Source: Nemophila menziesii
Taxonomy: Eukaryota; Streptophyta; Magnoliopsida; Boraginales; Hydrophyllaceae
Reading direction: 5' to 3'
DNA: 64,000 nt
NCBI GenBank assembly: GCA_029959085.1
Contig: JARWIR010000003.1
Location: 30,581,505 to 30,645,504 of the forward strand
Below are positions 12,020-23,974 of this stretch, in pieces (positions within the stretch are counted from its first letter, which is position 1; each line of letters starts with the position of its first letter). The notes beneath the pieces are model-generated. The model was given only the letters and a program-made list of their open reading frames with translations. It ran no database searches and was not told where the DNA came from. The position numbers were made by a program, and so were the translations under genes.

Positions 12020-13750
12020 CTATAGCTCTGTGGAGAACAGAAAGCCCATGCTCGGAGAACTTGATTCCTCTACCTGTTCATGTCTTAGGGACTTGTTACT
12101 TATTGCATTCAAAGCCCCTATTACCTCACTAATTGCACTTTCTTCTGAAGAATCTTGTAGCCCACTGTTATTAATTGCATTTGGCGCCCCTGATACCTCA
12201 CTAAATCGAGCAGACCTGCTGGTTCCCTCTTCTGGACCTGATACTTCCTCTCGAACAAGATTCCAAACATCCTTAACCTTCTCACATTCTTTAAAGAGAT
12301 GCCACACACTTTCTTACATAAGTCCACAACACGGACACGTACTCGAATCAATAATCCCCCTTTTACTCAAGTTATCAAAAGTCGCTAATCTTTCAAGTAT
12401 TGCTCTCCAGATTAAAACTCGGATTCGCTAAGGGCACTTTAACTTCCAGACCTTGTCCCACATAATCCCAAAACGACAATCCATTACATCACCGTCCCAT
12501 GAAGATGATTTCGTGGTATATATTCCATGAATATCTCTTGACCAGGAAAGTTTGTCTCTACTCTCATTATCAATATGAACCCGGATAGCTGTAATTTCTA
12601 AAATCTTCGATACAGGTAACAGTGAATGAAACGAATTCCAATTCCAAGAACCATCACCAAGAATATAGTCCCCGACCTTTTTCCACCTATCCTCTTCTCC
12701 AATTGTACCAATAGCGAAATCAATAAGAGGTCGATCTCCCACCCAAGTGTCCAACCAAAAAATCATCTCCTTACCATTATACAAGAGCCATCGGGATCCC
12801 TGTCTAACTACGACAATACCTTCCACAATGGCCCTACTAATCCTAGAATCAGAAGCTTTCGACAAATAATGCAAATGACTTACACGAAAATACTTTTGTC
12901 TCATAACAATACACCAAAGCGTAGTATCGTCATGAATAGTCTTCCAACCCAACTTACCCAGTAGTGCCTTGTTCATATCCCCTGCTAATCGAAAGCCAAG
13001 GCCTCCCAAAATCTTTGGCTTGCAAATATCCTTCCATGCGATCCAATTAACGCGCCTTTGATTTTCCATTATCCCCCAAATGAACTCCCTACTAATCTTG
13101 TCAATTTCTTCACAAACGTAAACCGGAAGCTTCTCTACTTGCATGATATATAATGGAGTCGCGCTAAGAACAGATTGTGCTAGAGTTATACGACCCGCCA
13201 GCGAGAGAACATTCCCCTTCCACTTTGCCAGCTTACCACGTAGATCATTAATGAAATCACCATAAAATCCACGAGGTCTTCTAGCTGAGAGAATGGGAAT
13301 TCCTAGATATTTACCCAACCCTTCACTTCACCGATAACCACTTCTAGATGTGATGTCCACCGCATCTTCCTCATCAATATTACCTGAAAAATAGATCAAA
13401 GATTTCTCCTTACTTATCGTTTGGCCCGCATCCTTACAAAACATGTCAAGTGTATCCTGAAAGATATCAAGATTATGAGAGGAAGCCTCAGAGAATAAAA
13501 TAAGATCATCAGCGAAAAAATGTGAGAGATAGGAAACCCCCCTGAACTAATCCTCACGGGATGCCATTCTCCCGACTCCACGCGATTTTGAATGAGTATC
13601 GAGAGTCGCTCCAAACATATAACGAATAAATAAGGCGAGATAGGATCGCCTTGCCGAATTCCTCTTTCTAGTCTGAATGGAGGCAAAGGAGAACCTCTCG
13701 CATTGCCAAATTCTCACGAGCCCCACCCAAGTTGGTTCCATGATTATCAT
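12020..13750 (-). pseudogene. Reverse transcriptase and zf-RVT of LINE-B
   Basis: Minus-strand fragments, in order: 13686-13414 with 'GIRQGDPISPYLFVICLERLS' split by frame changes; the active-site FADD, visible only after a 1-base frame change near 13530; 13318-12428 (296 codons) with GKYLGIP and 'KWKGNVLSLAGRITLAQSVL', the thumb and connection typical of plant L1 RTs; and 12307-12020 with 'WHLFKECEKVKDVWN', the end of zf-RVT. Several frameshifts and stops make it non-functional. The linker next to it carries a duplicated 'GAPNAINN / GALNAISN' motif. Confidence 0.85.
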
Positions 13751-13887
13751 TACTTGGAATACAAGTGTTTCACTTCACCCCTTGAAAGATGGGGGGAGTT
13801 AGGTTCATCCGACAAAAAATAATGATGTTTTGGGAATATTAAAAACTGAGAGTATTTGTATTAGTGTGAATAATATTAGGCACACAA

Positions 13888-15501
13888 TGTTACAAGGGTG
13901 GGAACATGTCCAAGGGTGGGACCATGTCCTCGCCCAAGGTGTGATAAAATAATGCAAGTAAATGCACACTTCGAGAGAGTGAAACTTTCCGCAAGTGTAC
14001 AAATCGTTGACAAGTAATAAAGATAAGTGATTAGGGTATCGTCTCTACGAAAACTACAAAAATTAATCTTTGGATAGTGTTTTGTAATAGAAAGAGCTGC
14101 TAAATTAAACACGTGGAAGATAAATAGATATTTATTTAGTTTTTGGTTTTAATAACTAGAATGCAAATAAATATAATTAACTAGGAAATATGAATTAAAG
14201 TAAATACACTCAAATAAATCAAAGAAGGAAAAAGATATGAGAGTATAGCACGAGAACTCATAAGTAATCCCTACTAGTCTCGATCTTATGTTAATCCGAT
14301 TAAGGAAACATGCAATAGGCGGGATTTAAAATTCCTCCTGACTCCTGCTAGGGTAGTTTAGAAGGATGCTTCAACACTACTTGGGGAATTGGGTAACAAA
14401 CCCTACACAATGATCAATGGATAAATATTTAACCCTATTAACTATCTAGTTAGGCAAGCCCGTCAGGATAACTACCACACACTAGACGACTATGTAACTT
14501 TTAAAATAATTGAACCCCCATCACCGTCAAGGTGACCGTCCTAGTTACTAAAGGGGCAACCCTGTACATGCGCATATAAAGGGTTTTAAAGATGTGATAA
14601 ATACATAATACAAAGCAATAACATTCACAATTCAATTAATTATGTAATATCCCATAGTCAATAAAAATAGTAAAATAATCCTAGGGTTCATACATTATTG
14701 TTGTTATCAGTATTAAGATTTGGTTCATACTAAAAGAAATGAAACTAGCAATTAAAAGTAAAATATTCATGTTCAGAATATCAAACAAAATAAAGTTACT
14801 CTAATAATTTCTAATGAACGATGAATGCATGAGGTAGAATGACATGAAATGCCTCCAAACTCCTTCTTCTCTTCTTCTTAGTGATTTCTAGCTTGTAAAT
14901 ATGATTGGGGACCCTATCCCCAAATTAAAGTATGATATATAAAGGGTCCATCACGTTTTGTGGGTTGTGGGCCTCTTTTAAGTGACCAAATCCAACCCAA
15001 AAACGTTTTACTAAAGAGGGGACTAGCTTGAACCACGACAACAACATTTTACATAACTTTCTCAATTCAGAAATGAATCACAAACTGTCAAATCCTAATC
15101 GTTCTTAACTTCAAATACTAGCTGGATATAAAAGGGATCCTCCAGAATATTTGTCAAATTTCGCGTGGTATATCGAACAATTCACTTTCCAAATCTGGTC
15201 GACACATGCTTTCACTCTCTAAAAGTGGTTAAATCTTCATTTTTCAGCATAACTAAGCGGTGATCTTGTTTTTTTTCACTTCTTATCATAGTCTTGGAGT
15301 ATCTTAGAATACATGTACCTAAGATTTGCACTCTTAACACACGAATTACACACAAAAGATCTGGAAATAGCATAAACACAATAACTAGACAAGAAAGTGC
15401 AAAACATCAAATAATTGGGAAAAATTCATCAACTAAGTCTTAAATACCCCTAAAATGATGTATTGTGATTAGATTATTCTATCACATAAATGGAGACATC
15501 A
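13888..15501 (-). mobile_element. Solo LTR, TGATGTCTCC family, minus orientation
   Basis: On the minus strand it starts tgatgtctccatttatgtga at 15501 and ends near 13888 beyond the 'attttatcacacc' block, which closely matches the end of the 3982-11797 LTR. No internal region or second LTR is present. A 5-bp acaca occurs at 13882-13886 and 15502-15506, a likely target duplication with one extra A at the left edge. The left boundary is less certain than the right. It lies inside the + strand LINE-A remnant. Confidence 0.75.
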
Positions 15502-18500
15502 ACACACATGGAAAACTTTGACTTTATTGAGGATTTTATTAGTTTGAGACTCGAACAAAGTCAAAGTATATATACTCTTGAAGATACTCCAAGCTATTCA
15601 TTTAAAGTTGTAGGTAAGGTAACCTCTATAAGAATTTACACTTAATTTATATATGGTCTAAATATTAAGATAGAGAGAAGGGAGTTATGGAAGGATTTAA
15701 CTGAACATACTACTACATTTGATGCACCTTGGATTCTCTTTGGATAATTTAAGAACAATTCAGCTCACAACGAGAGGAAAAATGATAGGGTAGTAACTAT
15801 GGGAGATTTTAGTGTATCACATATTCTTGCAACACATTTGGGTTAGAAGATTTGCAGTATTCAGGTCAATTTCCGACATGGTACAACAATCACATACTTA
15901 GTTGGATGGATATCGCGATGGGAATCAGTGTCTCGAAGCTTTAGATCATTATATTCACGATGATTTTTTCCCAACGTTTAGTGTCTCGGATCACTACCCG
16001 TGCAATCATTATTCTTAGAAAATGTTACAAAAGTTACACCATTTCGATTTTTTAACAGATGGGTTGATCACGAGGATTATGGAGTGGTGGATAGTGATGA
16101 GAGGAATAAGATACAAATCCCGGGGACCAAAAAAATACGCCGTTTGCCAAAAGTTTAGAAACTTAAAATCAGATATTATGCGGTTAAACAAAGAGCGTTA
16201 TTCTCACATTTTTTGAAGAAACAAAAGGTCAAGTGGAACATTGGAGATAACCAATGTTAGTTTTCAACAAATTTTGGATAATAATTTGAATGTTGAGGAG
16301 TTAGTCGAACTTCGGAATATAGAAAACAAATTTAAAAAGGCAAGATACATTTTCTACAATAAAAATAAAAAGTTGGATATGATCTTAAAAACGATCGATG
16401 TACTAAAATATTTCATGAAAACATGAAGAGTTAACTAAGAAGAACATTCATTGCTTAAGTACAATATTCAAATGGTGAGGAAACTGATTCTAGTATTCAA
16501 GTTAAAGTTGCTTTTGTGGATTAATATAAGAGTTTGTTGGGTTCGAGGATTGATACAAAAAGTACCGATTTTGGGGTTTTCGATTGGGGTAAACTTTGGC
16601 AAGGGAGCAAGGTTCTAGAGATGTGTACAGAGGTTTCCAGTGAGTAAATAAAAGAGGTGATCTTTTAAATAGCAAAAGATAAATCTCCCAGAACTGATGG
16701 GTATTCTTTTCTCTTCTTTAAGAAATTTTGGGAGTTAATGGGGGATGAAGTGATACAATCCGTACGTGAATTTTTCACCTTTGGTTATTCTACTTAAATA
16801 ATTACATATTACTATTATTGCTCTCAGCCTCAACAAAAATGTTCTCTTGAAAGTTGAAGATTATAGGTCATATCATGTTGTAATGCCATCCACAAAGCCA
16901 TCACCATGTTAATAGTAGACTGTATGAAGTCGGTCTTAGATGATATAATCGATAAAGCCAAAATACTTTTGTCTTCAAAAGATCGATGGTCGAGAACATT
17001 CACCTTATGCAAGAATTGTTGAGAGGGTACATTAACAGTAATAGCTCTCCTCGATGCATAATTAAAATAGACGTTTGCAAGGATAATGTCTCTATTTAAT
17101 GGGATTTTCTTCATGAGGTTCTTAAATGACTCAACTTTCCAATAAAGTATATTAATTGTATTATGGCGTGTGAAATAACTCCTTATTCAGCGACATTAGA
17201 TGGTGAAATACACGGTTTCTTCAAGGGTGAAAAATGTTTGAGACAAGGTGATACTCTCTCACCTTACCTCTTTATTTTGTGCCTTGAATATCTATCAAGA
17301 ATTTTGAGAAAAAAAAACGCATTGCATTCAAGTATCATCTTAAATGTGGGAAAGTCAATATCACACATTTACCTTTTGTCGATGACCTCATGTTCCTAGC
17401 TAAAGGAGACCATAATTCTGTGAACATTCTAATGGATAGTTTGAAAGAGTTTGGTAAGTATTCATGTCTTTCTTTAACTGTACTTAAATCAAACATTTAC
17501 AACATGGATATAAAGTGTGAAGTGGTTGAAGAAATTTTAGAAACAACAACTTGAGAAAGGAGCCATGCTTTTTGGATATTTGGGTGTACCACTTAGTTCT
17601 TCAATCTGGTTTTCAAGAGATTATAAATCTCTTATTGGCAAATTGGATAGTTATGTAAGATATTGGTATACCCCTTCTTTTTTTGAAAGGTTGCCTAGAG
17701 CTCATTACATCGGTACTTCAAGGGATAGTGTATTTTTGGTTGTCCATTTTTTCCAATTCTGGTTTGTGTACGTGAACGAATTGTGAGTATATTTAGAAAT
17801 ATGTATTGGGATGGTAAATCTCCACAAGTTAGGTGGAAAACTATATGTGATCCAAAAGATGAAGGGGGTCTTGGTCTTAAATACTATTGGTGCTTGAAAT
17901 AAAGCACTACATACGAAGATATTGTGGAAAATTATTGACAAAAAAGTCTCACTTTGGAACAAATGGATACATGTTGAATACTTGTATAAGTGAAAAAAAA
18001 ATGAATTTTCCTATTTTAGTGGTTTTCCTCTATCAACGATCTTTCCACCACCAACAGTCTTCCTACTGGTGAGTATTATGCTTGAAATAAGAAACTTTAA
18101 GATGTATTTCGCCGCCAACCTCATGTGGAAACTTGGATGAACATAGTGTGAGATTCATGTGTTATTCCTAAGTATGCAATTATCGTATGTATGAATTTAT
18201 AATAGAGGTTTCAAACAAAGGATACAATTGTATATATGGAGTTGGATCCACTTTGTGAATTGTGTGGTGAATATTTTGAATTAAATGCTTAATGTACCTT
18301 TGCAAAAGAGGTTTTGAATAAGGTGAGAAGTGGTTGGCTATTGAGAAAGAAATGAATACGACAATGAGATTTATTAAAAAAGGCTAAAGATGTTTAAGGT
18401 CCGGGATAATTGGAGAAGAAAAGCATGGAGAGTTTCCTATGTCGCTACTATTTATTACATTTGGCGAGCAAGGAACAATTTTATTATGAGAGACGAAACA

Positions 18501-18690
18501 CCTTCGATAGAGGCAGTGATAAAGGAGATCTAATTGTGCATGTATTTTGTACTCTTCGCTCTGTACCCTCATCATACTTTTATGGATGACAACAAAATAT
18601 TGACTGTAACACGTTGAGATATTATCTAGTGAATAGTAAGGATTGTATTGTGTATAGTGTATAATTTCTTCTTCCCCTATTTTAAATGAA
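15502..18690 (+). pseudogene. Decayed LINE-A endonuclease / reverse transcriptase
   Basis: Across many frameshifts the + strand reads: an endonuclease part around 15660-16000 (RELWKDL...APWILFG and later 'FSVSDHYP'); an RT entry at about 16680-16790 ('DKSPRTDGYSFLFFKKFW'); RT palm at 17163-17400 with 'KCLRQGDTLSPYLFILCLEY' and a mutated VDDL in place of ADD; 'GGLGLKYYW' near 17870; and a zf-RVT tail near 18390-18560 ('YYIWRARNNFIM'). The element ends in an A-rich 3' region near 18690. It lacks a recognisable RNase H, unlike LINE-B and LINE-C. It is old and inactive. Confidence 0.75.
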
Positions 18691-19958
18691 ATCGTTTAAC
18701 AAAAAATTACTCAAACATGTTTATGGTTGAACAAGACTTCTGTGCCCGTTAAACCTGACCTAGTCCGGGTAAAAACTATTGGGTAAATTGGGTAAAAATA
18801 TCCTAAGTCAAATAATGACATGGGTCTCCCCCTGAATTTTTGAAACCCATCTATATTAAACTGGGCCTCCCTTTATTGCATTAACATACGGGTCCACCCC
18901 GTGGACCTGTGTATTGTTCACAAAATAAAATAATACATATATAAGCTGAATTTTTCAGGAAACATTCATTTGGGCCAAGCATTTTATGCACGCTTCCTTC
19001 CTTACTTTCTCTCAATCTCTCTATGTCCTTTCATATGCTCCAAAGAAACCTACTCCATATAAATCAATTATATGATATTTCTAATACTTTATCAACCTAA
19101 ATATGATATTATATTACTCTCGTCTCCTGATTTGATCTGTTTTTCACCAAACCATGGTTGAGCATTTATTGCCTCGGGTTTGGTAGGTAGAGTGATGGTA
19201 TCCATATAATGCATGCTTAAATCTTGCTGATAAACACGCTTTTATGGTCTGTGGTAGCTATTTGTGAAGATATCATTGATGTGTTGCTGGATTTAGGTAG
19301 ACTTAACATGTATTTTTGGCTATATATACAAGGGGCTTTCAGATATGGTTTTTATCTCACCATTTCACATGTAAATCTTCATTTCTCTTTCTTCCTCTTT
19401 TTTGTTTTGATTTAATAATAATATTTTTTTGTTTAGATCTAATTTATACTAATTTAAATTTTGTGTTTTGATTTTGTTCCAGTTCTGTTCGTTTTTCTAG
19501 ATTTTTTTGCTTAGGTGAGCAATATTCTTCTCCTCTCTTCTTAATTTCTTCTCAATTGTTATTTGTTTTCGAAATATATCTTTTCTATTTTAGTTTAATC
19601 TTGTTGATGATTTCTTCATTTCTTTATTTTTGTTTTCGAATATATATTTTTCTTCTTTTCTTTATTTTTGATTTTGAAAAATGATTTCTTAATTTATGTT
19701 GTTGTTTATTTTTGAAATATGATTTCTTGATGTTGTTTGTTTTAAAAAAATAATGTATTAAGTTCTGTTGATTTCGAATGTAAAATAAACATTTTGTTGT
19801 TTAAGTTGTTTATGTTTGTTTTGTGCTGTAAAATATGGTGTTGTATGTTTTAATTTTCGTGGATTTCGAATGCAAATGACTAAATATGTTGTTTATGCTG
19901 TTAAATTATGGTGTTATTTGCAAATACTTATAGTTTTATTTGAAAATTATAAACAACC

Positions 19959-22595
19959 ATGGATACACCTAACCCCGTTGATGTGGTTGATCTACATGTA
20001 AACATTAAAGGTACTCAACCTCCCCCTTTTCACAATCACATACCAATACCATTACCCAAGTTCCCCCAACTAAAAAGAGAAAAGGGCAGACCCCTACAAA
20101 TTGTTGAGATCACTTTTTAAATTTTTGGGTTAATGGAATTAGGTATGGTGTATGTAGTACTACTTTTGATAACCATGGTACTAATAATTTAAACAAACAC
20201 ATGAATCCTTTACGTGCGAATAGATGTACAAAATAATCTTTTAATATCATCGAAACCAGTTAGTCTACTCTTGGTTTTTCACCCAAAGAGGATGGGGATT
20301 TACAAACTTATGTTCTTACACAATATAGTGCTAAACATGCCCTAGTAGAGATGCTCATACTTAACGAAATGGCTTTTCAGGATGTATAGGGGATGGGGTT
20401 CAGGAATTTCTATTTTCGTATGCAACCAATTTTTAAAATTTCATCTAAATGGATCGTTGCACGGGACATAAAAAAAACATGCATCAAAAAAATCTTTTGA
20501 AACTGTTTTGAAAGATAAAAGAATAAACCTTACAATTGATATTTGGACCTCAATTCAAAACTTGAACTACATGGTTATTACTGCACACTATATTGATGAT
20601 AACTGGATTTTAAAAAACGTATTATTAGTTTCTGCATGATCAAAGATCATACAGAAAAAACGGTGGGTAAAAATTTAGTCTGTTTTACTTCAATGGGGGG
20701 TTGACAAAATTTTAACTGTTACGACCAATAATGCTAGTTCAAATAACATAGCGGTAGATTATATCATCAAAGAAATTTTGCTTGCACCTAGGGCTGCAAA
20801 CGAATCGAGCCTAACCGAATTTTAGCTTTTTTGAGTTTGGTTCGCTTATACTTTAGTGAGTTTGTGTTTAGTTTGAGATCGAAACGAACCAGACCGAGCC
20901 AAACTATAACTTTCTTAATCTTGGTTTGTTAACTAACTAGTCGTACGCAAACAAACCCTTAGCGAACTTATTTTTTTCAAGCTTGAGTTTGGCTCGGTTT
21001 GGTTCGTATATATATTAGGATTTTCTGTAAATAAAACGAATATACAACACATTAACAAAACAAAAAAATATACTTATTAGATATATAATATTTTAATTAT
21101 TACATATACAAAAGTTTTACGTAGTTTTGACTTATATATATATAATATTTAATTGAATATATCTACCAAGCCTATTAACGAACTTTTAAAGAACCCTTAT
21201 CAACGAGTCGAGCTTATACAAATTTGAGTTCGTCTCATTTAATAAACGAGTCTGAATTTAAAGCTTGAGATTGGTTTGTTTAACTAACGAGCCAAACTCA
21301 AACAAACCCTTAACGAACTCAAACTCGAGCCCTTGGTGAAAGTATCGGTTCATTTACACTCTTACTTGCACCATAACGCACTATATGTGCCAATAAATAC
21401 TTACACATAAGGTGTTGTTGCCATATTCTAAATTTTGTAGTCAAATTCGGGTTGAAAATAATGAATTGTGTTATTATAAGGTGCGTGATGTAGTTCATTA
21501 TGTTCGATCATCACCTAACCGGTATTTATGCTTTAAACGTTATGTTGCTATAGCTAACACTTCTTTCTCGAGCGTTGTTTGTCTTGAATCTTGATGTAAC
21601 AAGTGTGTGGAATTCTACTTATCTCATGTTAATTGGGGCAGAAAAGTATGAGCAAGCTTTCAATGAAATGTTCAAAGAAAATAAAATGTTCACTGCATAT
21701 ATTGAAGTTTTGGGTCGAGGCCTACCTATTTAAGTTGATTATAATTATGCTAATTACTTGGTAAAGTATATGAAACTCTATGATGCTACTTTATGCTTCT
21801 CTGGTACTAAGTATGTCACTGGTAACTTGTATTTTGATGAAATCCTTCTTTTGTATCGAGACATTTGTAGGCTTGGCCCAAGGGATGACTCGATTTTAGA
21901 TACCGTGGTCTGAAAATAAAGGAAAAATTTGAAAAGTAGTGGGATTTAGGGTCTAATATGAAGTTGTTACTATACACGACAGCTATTCTTGACCTGAGAA
22001 AGAAACTTGCGTATGTTAGATATTGGTTAGAGTACATGCACATGACTTATGAAGTCGATCCCTTAGTTGACGATATCTTTCGCGGTTTGAAATTTGTGTT
22101 TGAGAGTTATTATGCTATAGCACCCCGTTGTTGTTAGGACTGAACCTAACTCATCAGCAACACCAAAATCTTCATCTTCTGCAACTAACGACCCCTAGAA
22201 ATTATTTAGAAATCAATTCAAGCTATTACACGATTCTACCCAAACAAATAGTGGTAATACTGAGCTTGGCAAGTATCTTTCGGAATCTATTGAAGGCGAT
22301 CAAGATGAAAATTTTGACGCGTTATTGTGGTAGAGGGGATTTTCGCAAAGTTTTCAGGTTTTGTCTTTGATGGTCGGGATATAATCTTTGTCTTGGTATC
22401 TACTATCGCTTTTGAGTCTTAGTTTAGTACGGGGGAAGTACTAGATAGTTTTTAGATCTTTTTACACCACAACACAATGGAGGACCTTATATGTACACAC
22501 AACTGGTTACTTGAACCGTTAACGATAGAAGCTGTCACAGACAAAATTAAAGAACTTGAGGCTAAGTTTGGTAACTTTATTACATATATTAGTTA
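19959..22595 (+). pseudogene. hAT transposase pseudogene
   Basis: A plausible start (MDTPNPVDVVDLHVN) lies at 19959 after a T-rich leader. A BED-type zinc finger follows at about 20085-20240, ending '...NNLNKHM'. Next is the N-terminal core (MLILNEMAFQDVEG with a stop, 'KISSKWIVARDI', 'IDIWTSIQNLNYMVI'). After an inserted MITE the frame resumes at about 21373 (LLAP..CANKYLHI). The C-terminal hAT dimerisation region is at about 22370-22590 (FSTGEVLDSF...MEDLICTHNWL). Stops and frameshifts occur throughout. Identification rests on domain order and the dimerisation motif. Confidence 0.8.
20789..21364. mobile_element. 576-bp hAT-type MITE inside the hAT transposase
   Basis: Flanked by a perfect 8-bp duplication cttgcacc (20781-20788 and 21365-21372). 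The left end tagggctgcaaacgaa and the reverse complement of the right end taagagtgtaaatgaa form imperfect inverted repeats of the plant hAT-MITE type. The interior is AT-rich and noncoding. Removing it plus one duplication joins the transposase 'KEILLAP' sequence without a gap. Confidence 0.9.
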
Positions 22596-23393
22596 ATTTC
22601 ATTTAGTTTGTACTTATAGTTTGTAATTATTGCTTTTTTACTCTTTGTGAACTCTTTTTTAAGGAAATTTGACTTGACATCTCCTAAAACCGTTGGATAA
22701 ATATCAATCAGAATGTCCACTAGTTCCCGATAAGCTCGTTCTCATTATCATTGTATTTATTAACATGTATTTGGTAGACATTAGTGGTTGCCTTCGTGTT
22801 TGAAACACAATCTAGTTATGAGGTATAATTGATTTTCTGGGAGTCCCGAGATATTTTCCAGTTATACCTAATGTCAATGAAAGTGTATATTACGCGAGGC
22901 TTGTGACGATTTACCAATTAAACATTAATCTTTCCAGCCTATGGTGAAACTAAACAATTCAGAGGTTTAAGCCTTAAAATATTCAAGTGTTGAACCTTGT
23001 TTGGAATAGTGTAAGTTACAGATTATCCCCAAATCTTTTACGTGGAATCAACTCGCAACATTTCAACATTTGAGGACGTATTTTGGTGAATAAACTTGAA
23101 ATGACTTGTAATATTTTTGTGAATGAACTCAAATAACTTGTATTTTGTTGAACTTGTAATGTTTTTAAGAATGAACTTCAAATGACTTGTAGTTTGTTTA
23201 ACTTAGTATTTTATATTAATTTGTATGTTTCATATAAATTTTATTAAAAAAAATCCAGGTTAAATTACCCTTGGGTAACTTAGGATTAACTTATGTGTAG
23301 GTAACCCCGAGTATAGTAAAAAATTTAACCTACCCTTACCCTTGATAAAACGTAAACCTGACGGGTTCCGGGATAAACCCGACCCGTGTTCCC

Positions 23394-23443
23394 CCAATGT
23401 TTACATACTTTTTTTTTTTTTGGACAATCCAATGTTTACATAC
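23394..23443. other. Minimal retro-insertion: poly-T with 15-bp target duplication
   Basis: The 15-mer ccaatgtttacatac occurs at 23394-23408 and again at 23429-23443. Between them lie about 13 T residues and ggacaat. A poly-T stub flanked by a long direct repeat is the signature of an extremely 5'-truncated LINE-type insertion in minus orientation. Confidence 0.6.
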
Positions 23444-23529
23444 CCCTTATAAAAATACTGCAATCTAGAAGGATTAAATTGCAAATTAAATAAATTCTTT
23501 AAGATAAAATAAAGTATAAAAGCGAAAAC

Positions 23530-23685
23530 GTTGAAATTAGTAAACCTAAACCCTCAAACTCATCTCTTCTCACTCACCCCAGCCGCTCTCCTGCACTTTA
23601 ATAACCACCGCCTGATTATCTCCACCATCATCAACACTACACCATCAACAAGAATAGGCCACCGAAGAACTCAAATTAAGGTAAT
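23530..23685 (+). other. Possible noncoding leader exon upstream of the NSN1-like gene
   Basis: The stretch is CT/AC-rich like a plant 5' leader, begins with an aaacctaaaccctc block, and ends at a good donor (attaag|gtaatc). A matching acceptor (ctttttttgcag) lies at 23880, upstream of the NSN1 ATG. It could be an alternative leader exon of NSN1. It could also be chance, because promoter-like motifs at 23818-23923 sit downstream of it. Confidence 0.3.
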
Positions 23686-23817
23686 CAACTTTTTCTATTT
23701 TGAAAGTTGTATTAATTTCAACCTGATTTCATTACAATTTTTATGTTTAATTGCACTGTGTAGTATATTTATGTATAAATATACGTAATTGGCTCATCAT
23801 AGCGTTTGAGTTTTGTG

Positions 23818-23826
23818 TGGGGCCCA
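23818..23826 (+). promoter_or_regulatory. Site II / UP1-like element
   Basis: ggggcccat contains GGCCCA(T), the UP1 / site II core (TGGGCC on the other strand). This element is enriched upstream of plant ribosomal-protein and ribosome-assembly genes. It lies about 150 bp before the NSN1 ATG. Confidence 0.45.
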
Positions 23827-23915
23827 TGATGGTCCGGGACTGAATAATTTTCTCTTATAAAGCTTTTCTTTTTTTGCAGTATATACTAATTTGCTCCAGC
23901 TGTTGGAGATAATCT

Positions 23916-23923
23916 AAACCCTA
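23916..23923 (+). promoter_or_regulatory. Telo-box AAACCCTA
   Basis: aaaccctataccctg contains the telo-box that, together with site II motifs, marks plant translation and ribosome-biogenesis genes. It lies about 52 bp upstream of the NSN1 start, probably in or near the leader. Confidence 0.5.
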
Positions 23924-23974
23924 TACCCTGTCTCCACCTCTCTCTTTTTCTCATTCAGCCGCAAACACACAGAG

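Larger units (their letters stand above)
3118..13755 (-). mobile_element. 5'-truncated L1-like LINE-B, split by an LTR element
   Basis: This is a minus-strand LINE. Its 3' end is marked by a run of T on the + strand at about 3118-3128 (the poly-A tail). Going 5' to 3' on the minus strand: the RT palm and thumb (about 13740-12430), zf-RVT (about 12430-12020), a low-complexity linker (12020-11803), then RNase H (about 3970-3180). An LTR element at 3982-11797 interrupts it, and removing that element plus one copy of ctggt restores continuity. The RT starts abruptly near the GIRQGDPISPYLF motif, so the copy is 5'-truncated, as is usual for target-primed reverse transcription. No target duplication was identified. 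Confidence 0.8.
18735..23393 (+). mobile_element. Decayed autonomous-type hAT transposon (approximate limits)
   Basis: A dead hAT element inferred from its transposase remnant (19959-22595), with about 1.2 kb of T-rich leader and about 0.8 kb of 3' sequence. GC-richer blocks at both edges (cctgacc...tccgggtaaa near 18755 and gggttccgggataaaccc near 23363) may be subterminal repeats. I could not define terminal inverted repeats or an 8-bp duplication, so the limits are estimates. Confidence 0.5.
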
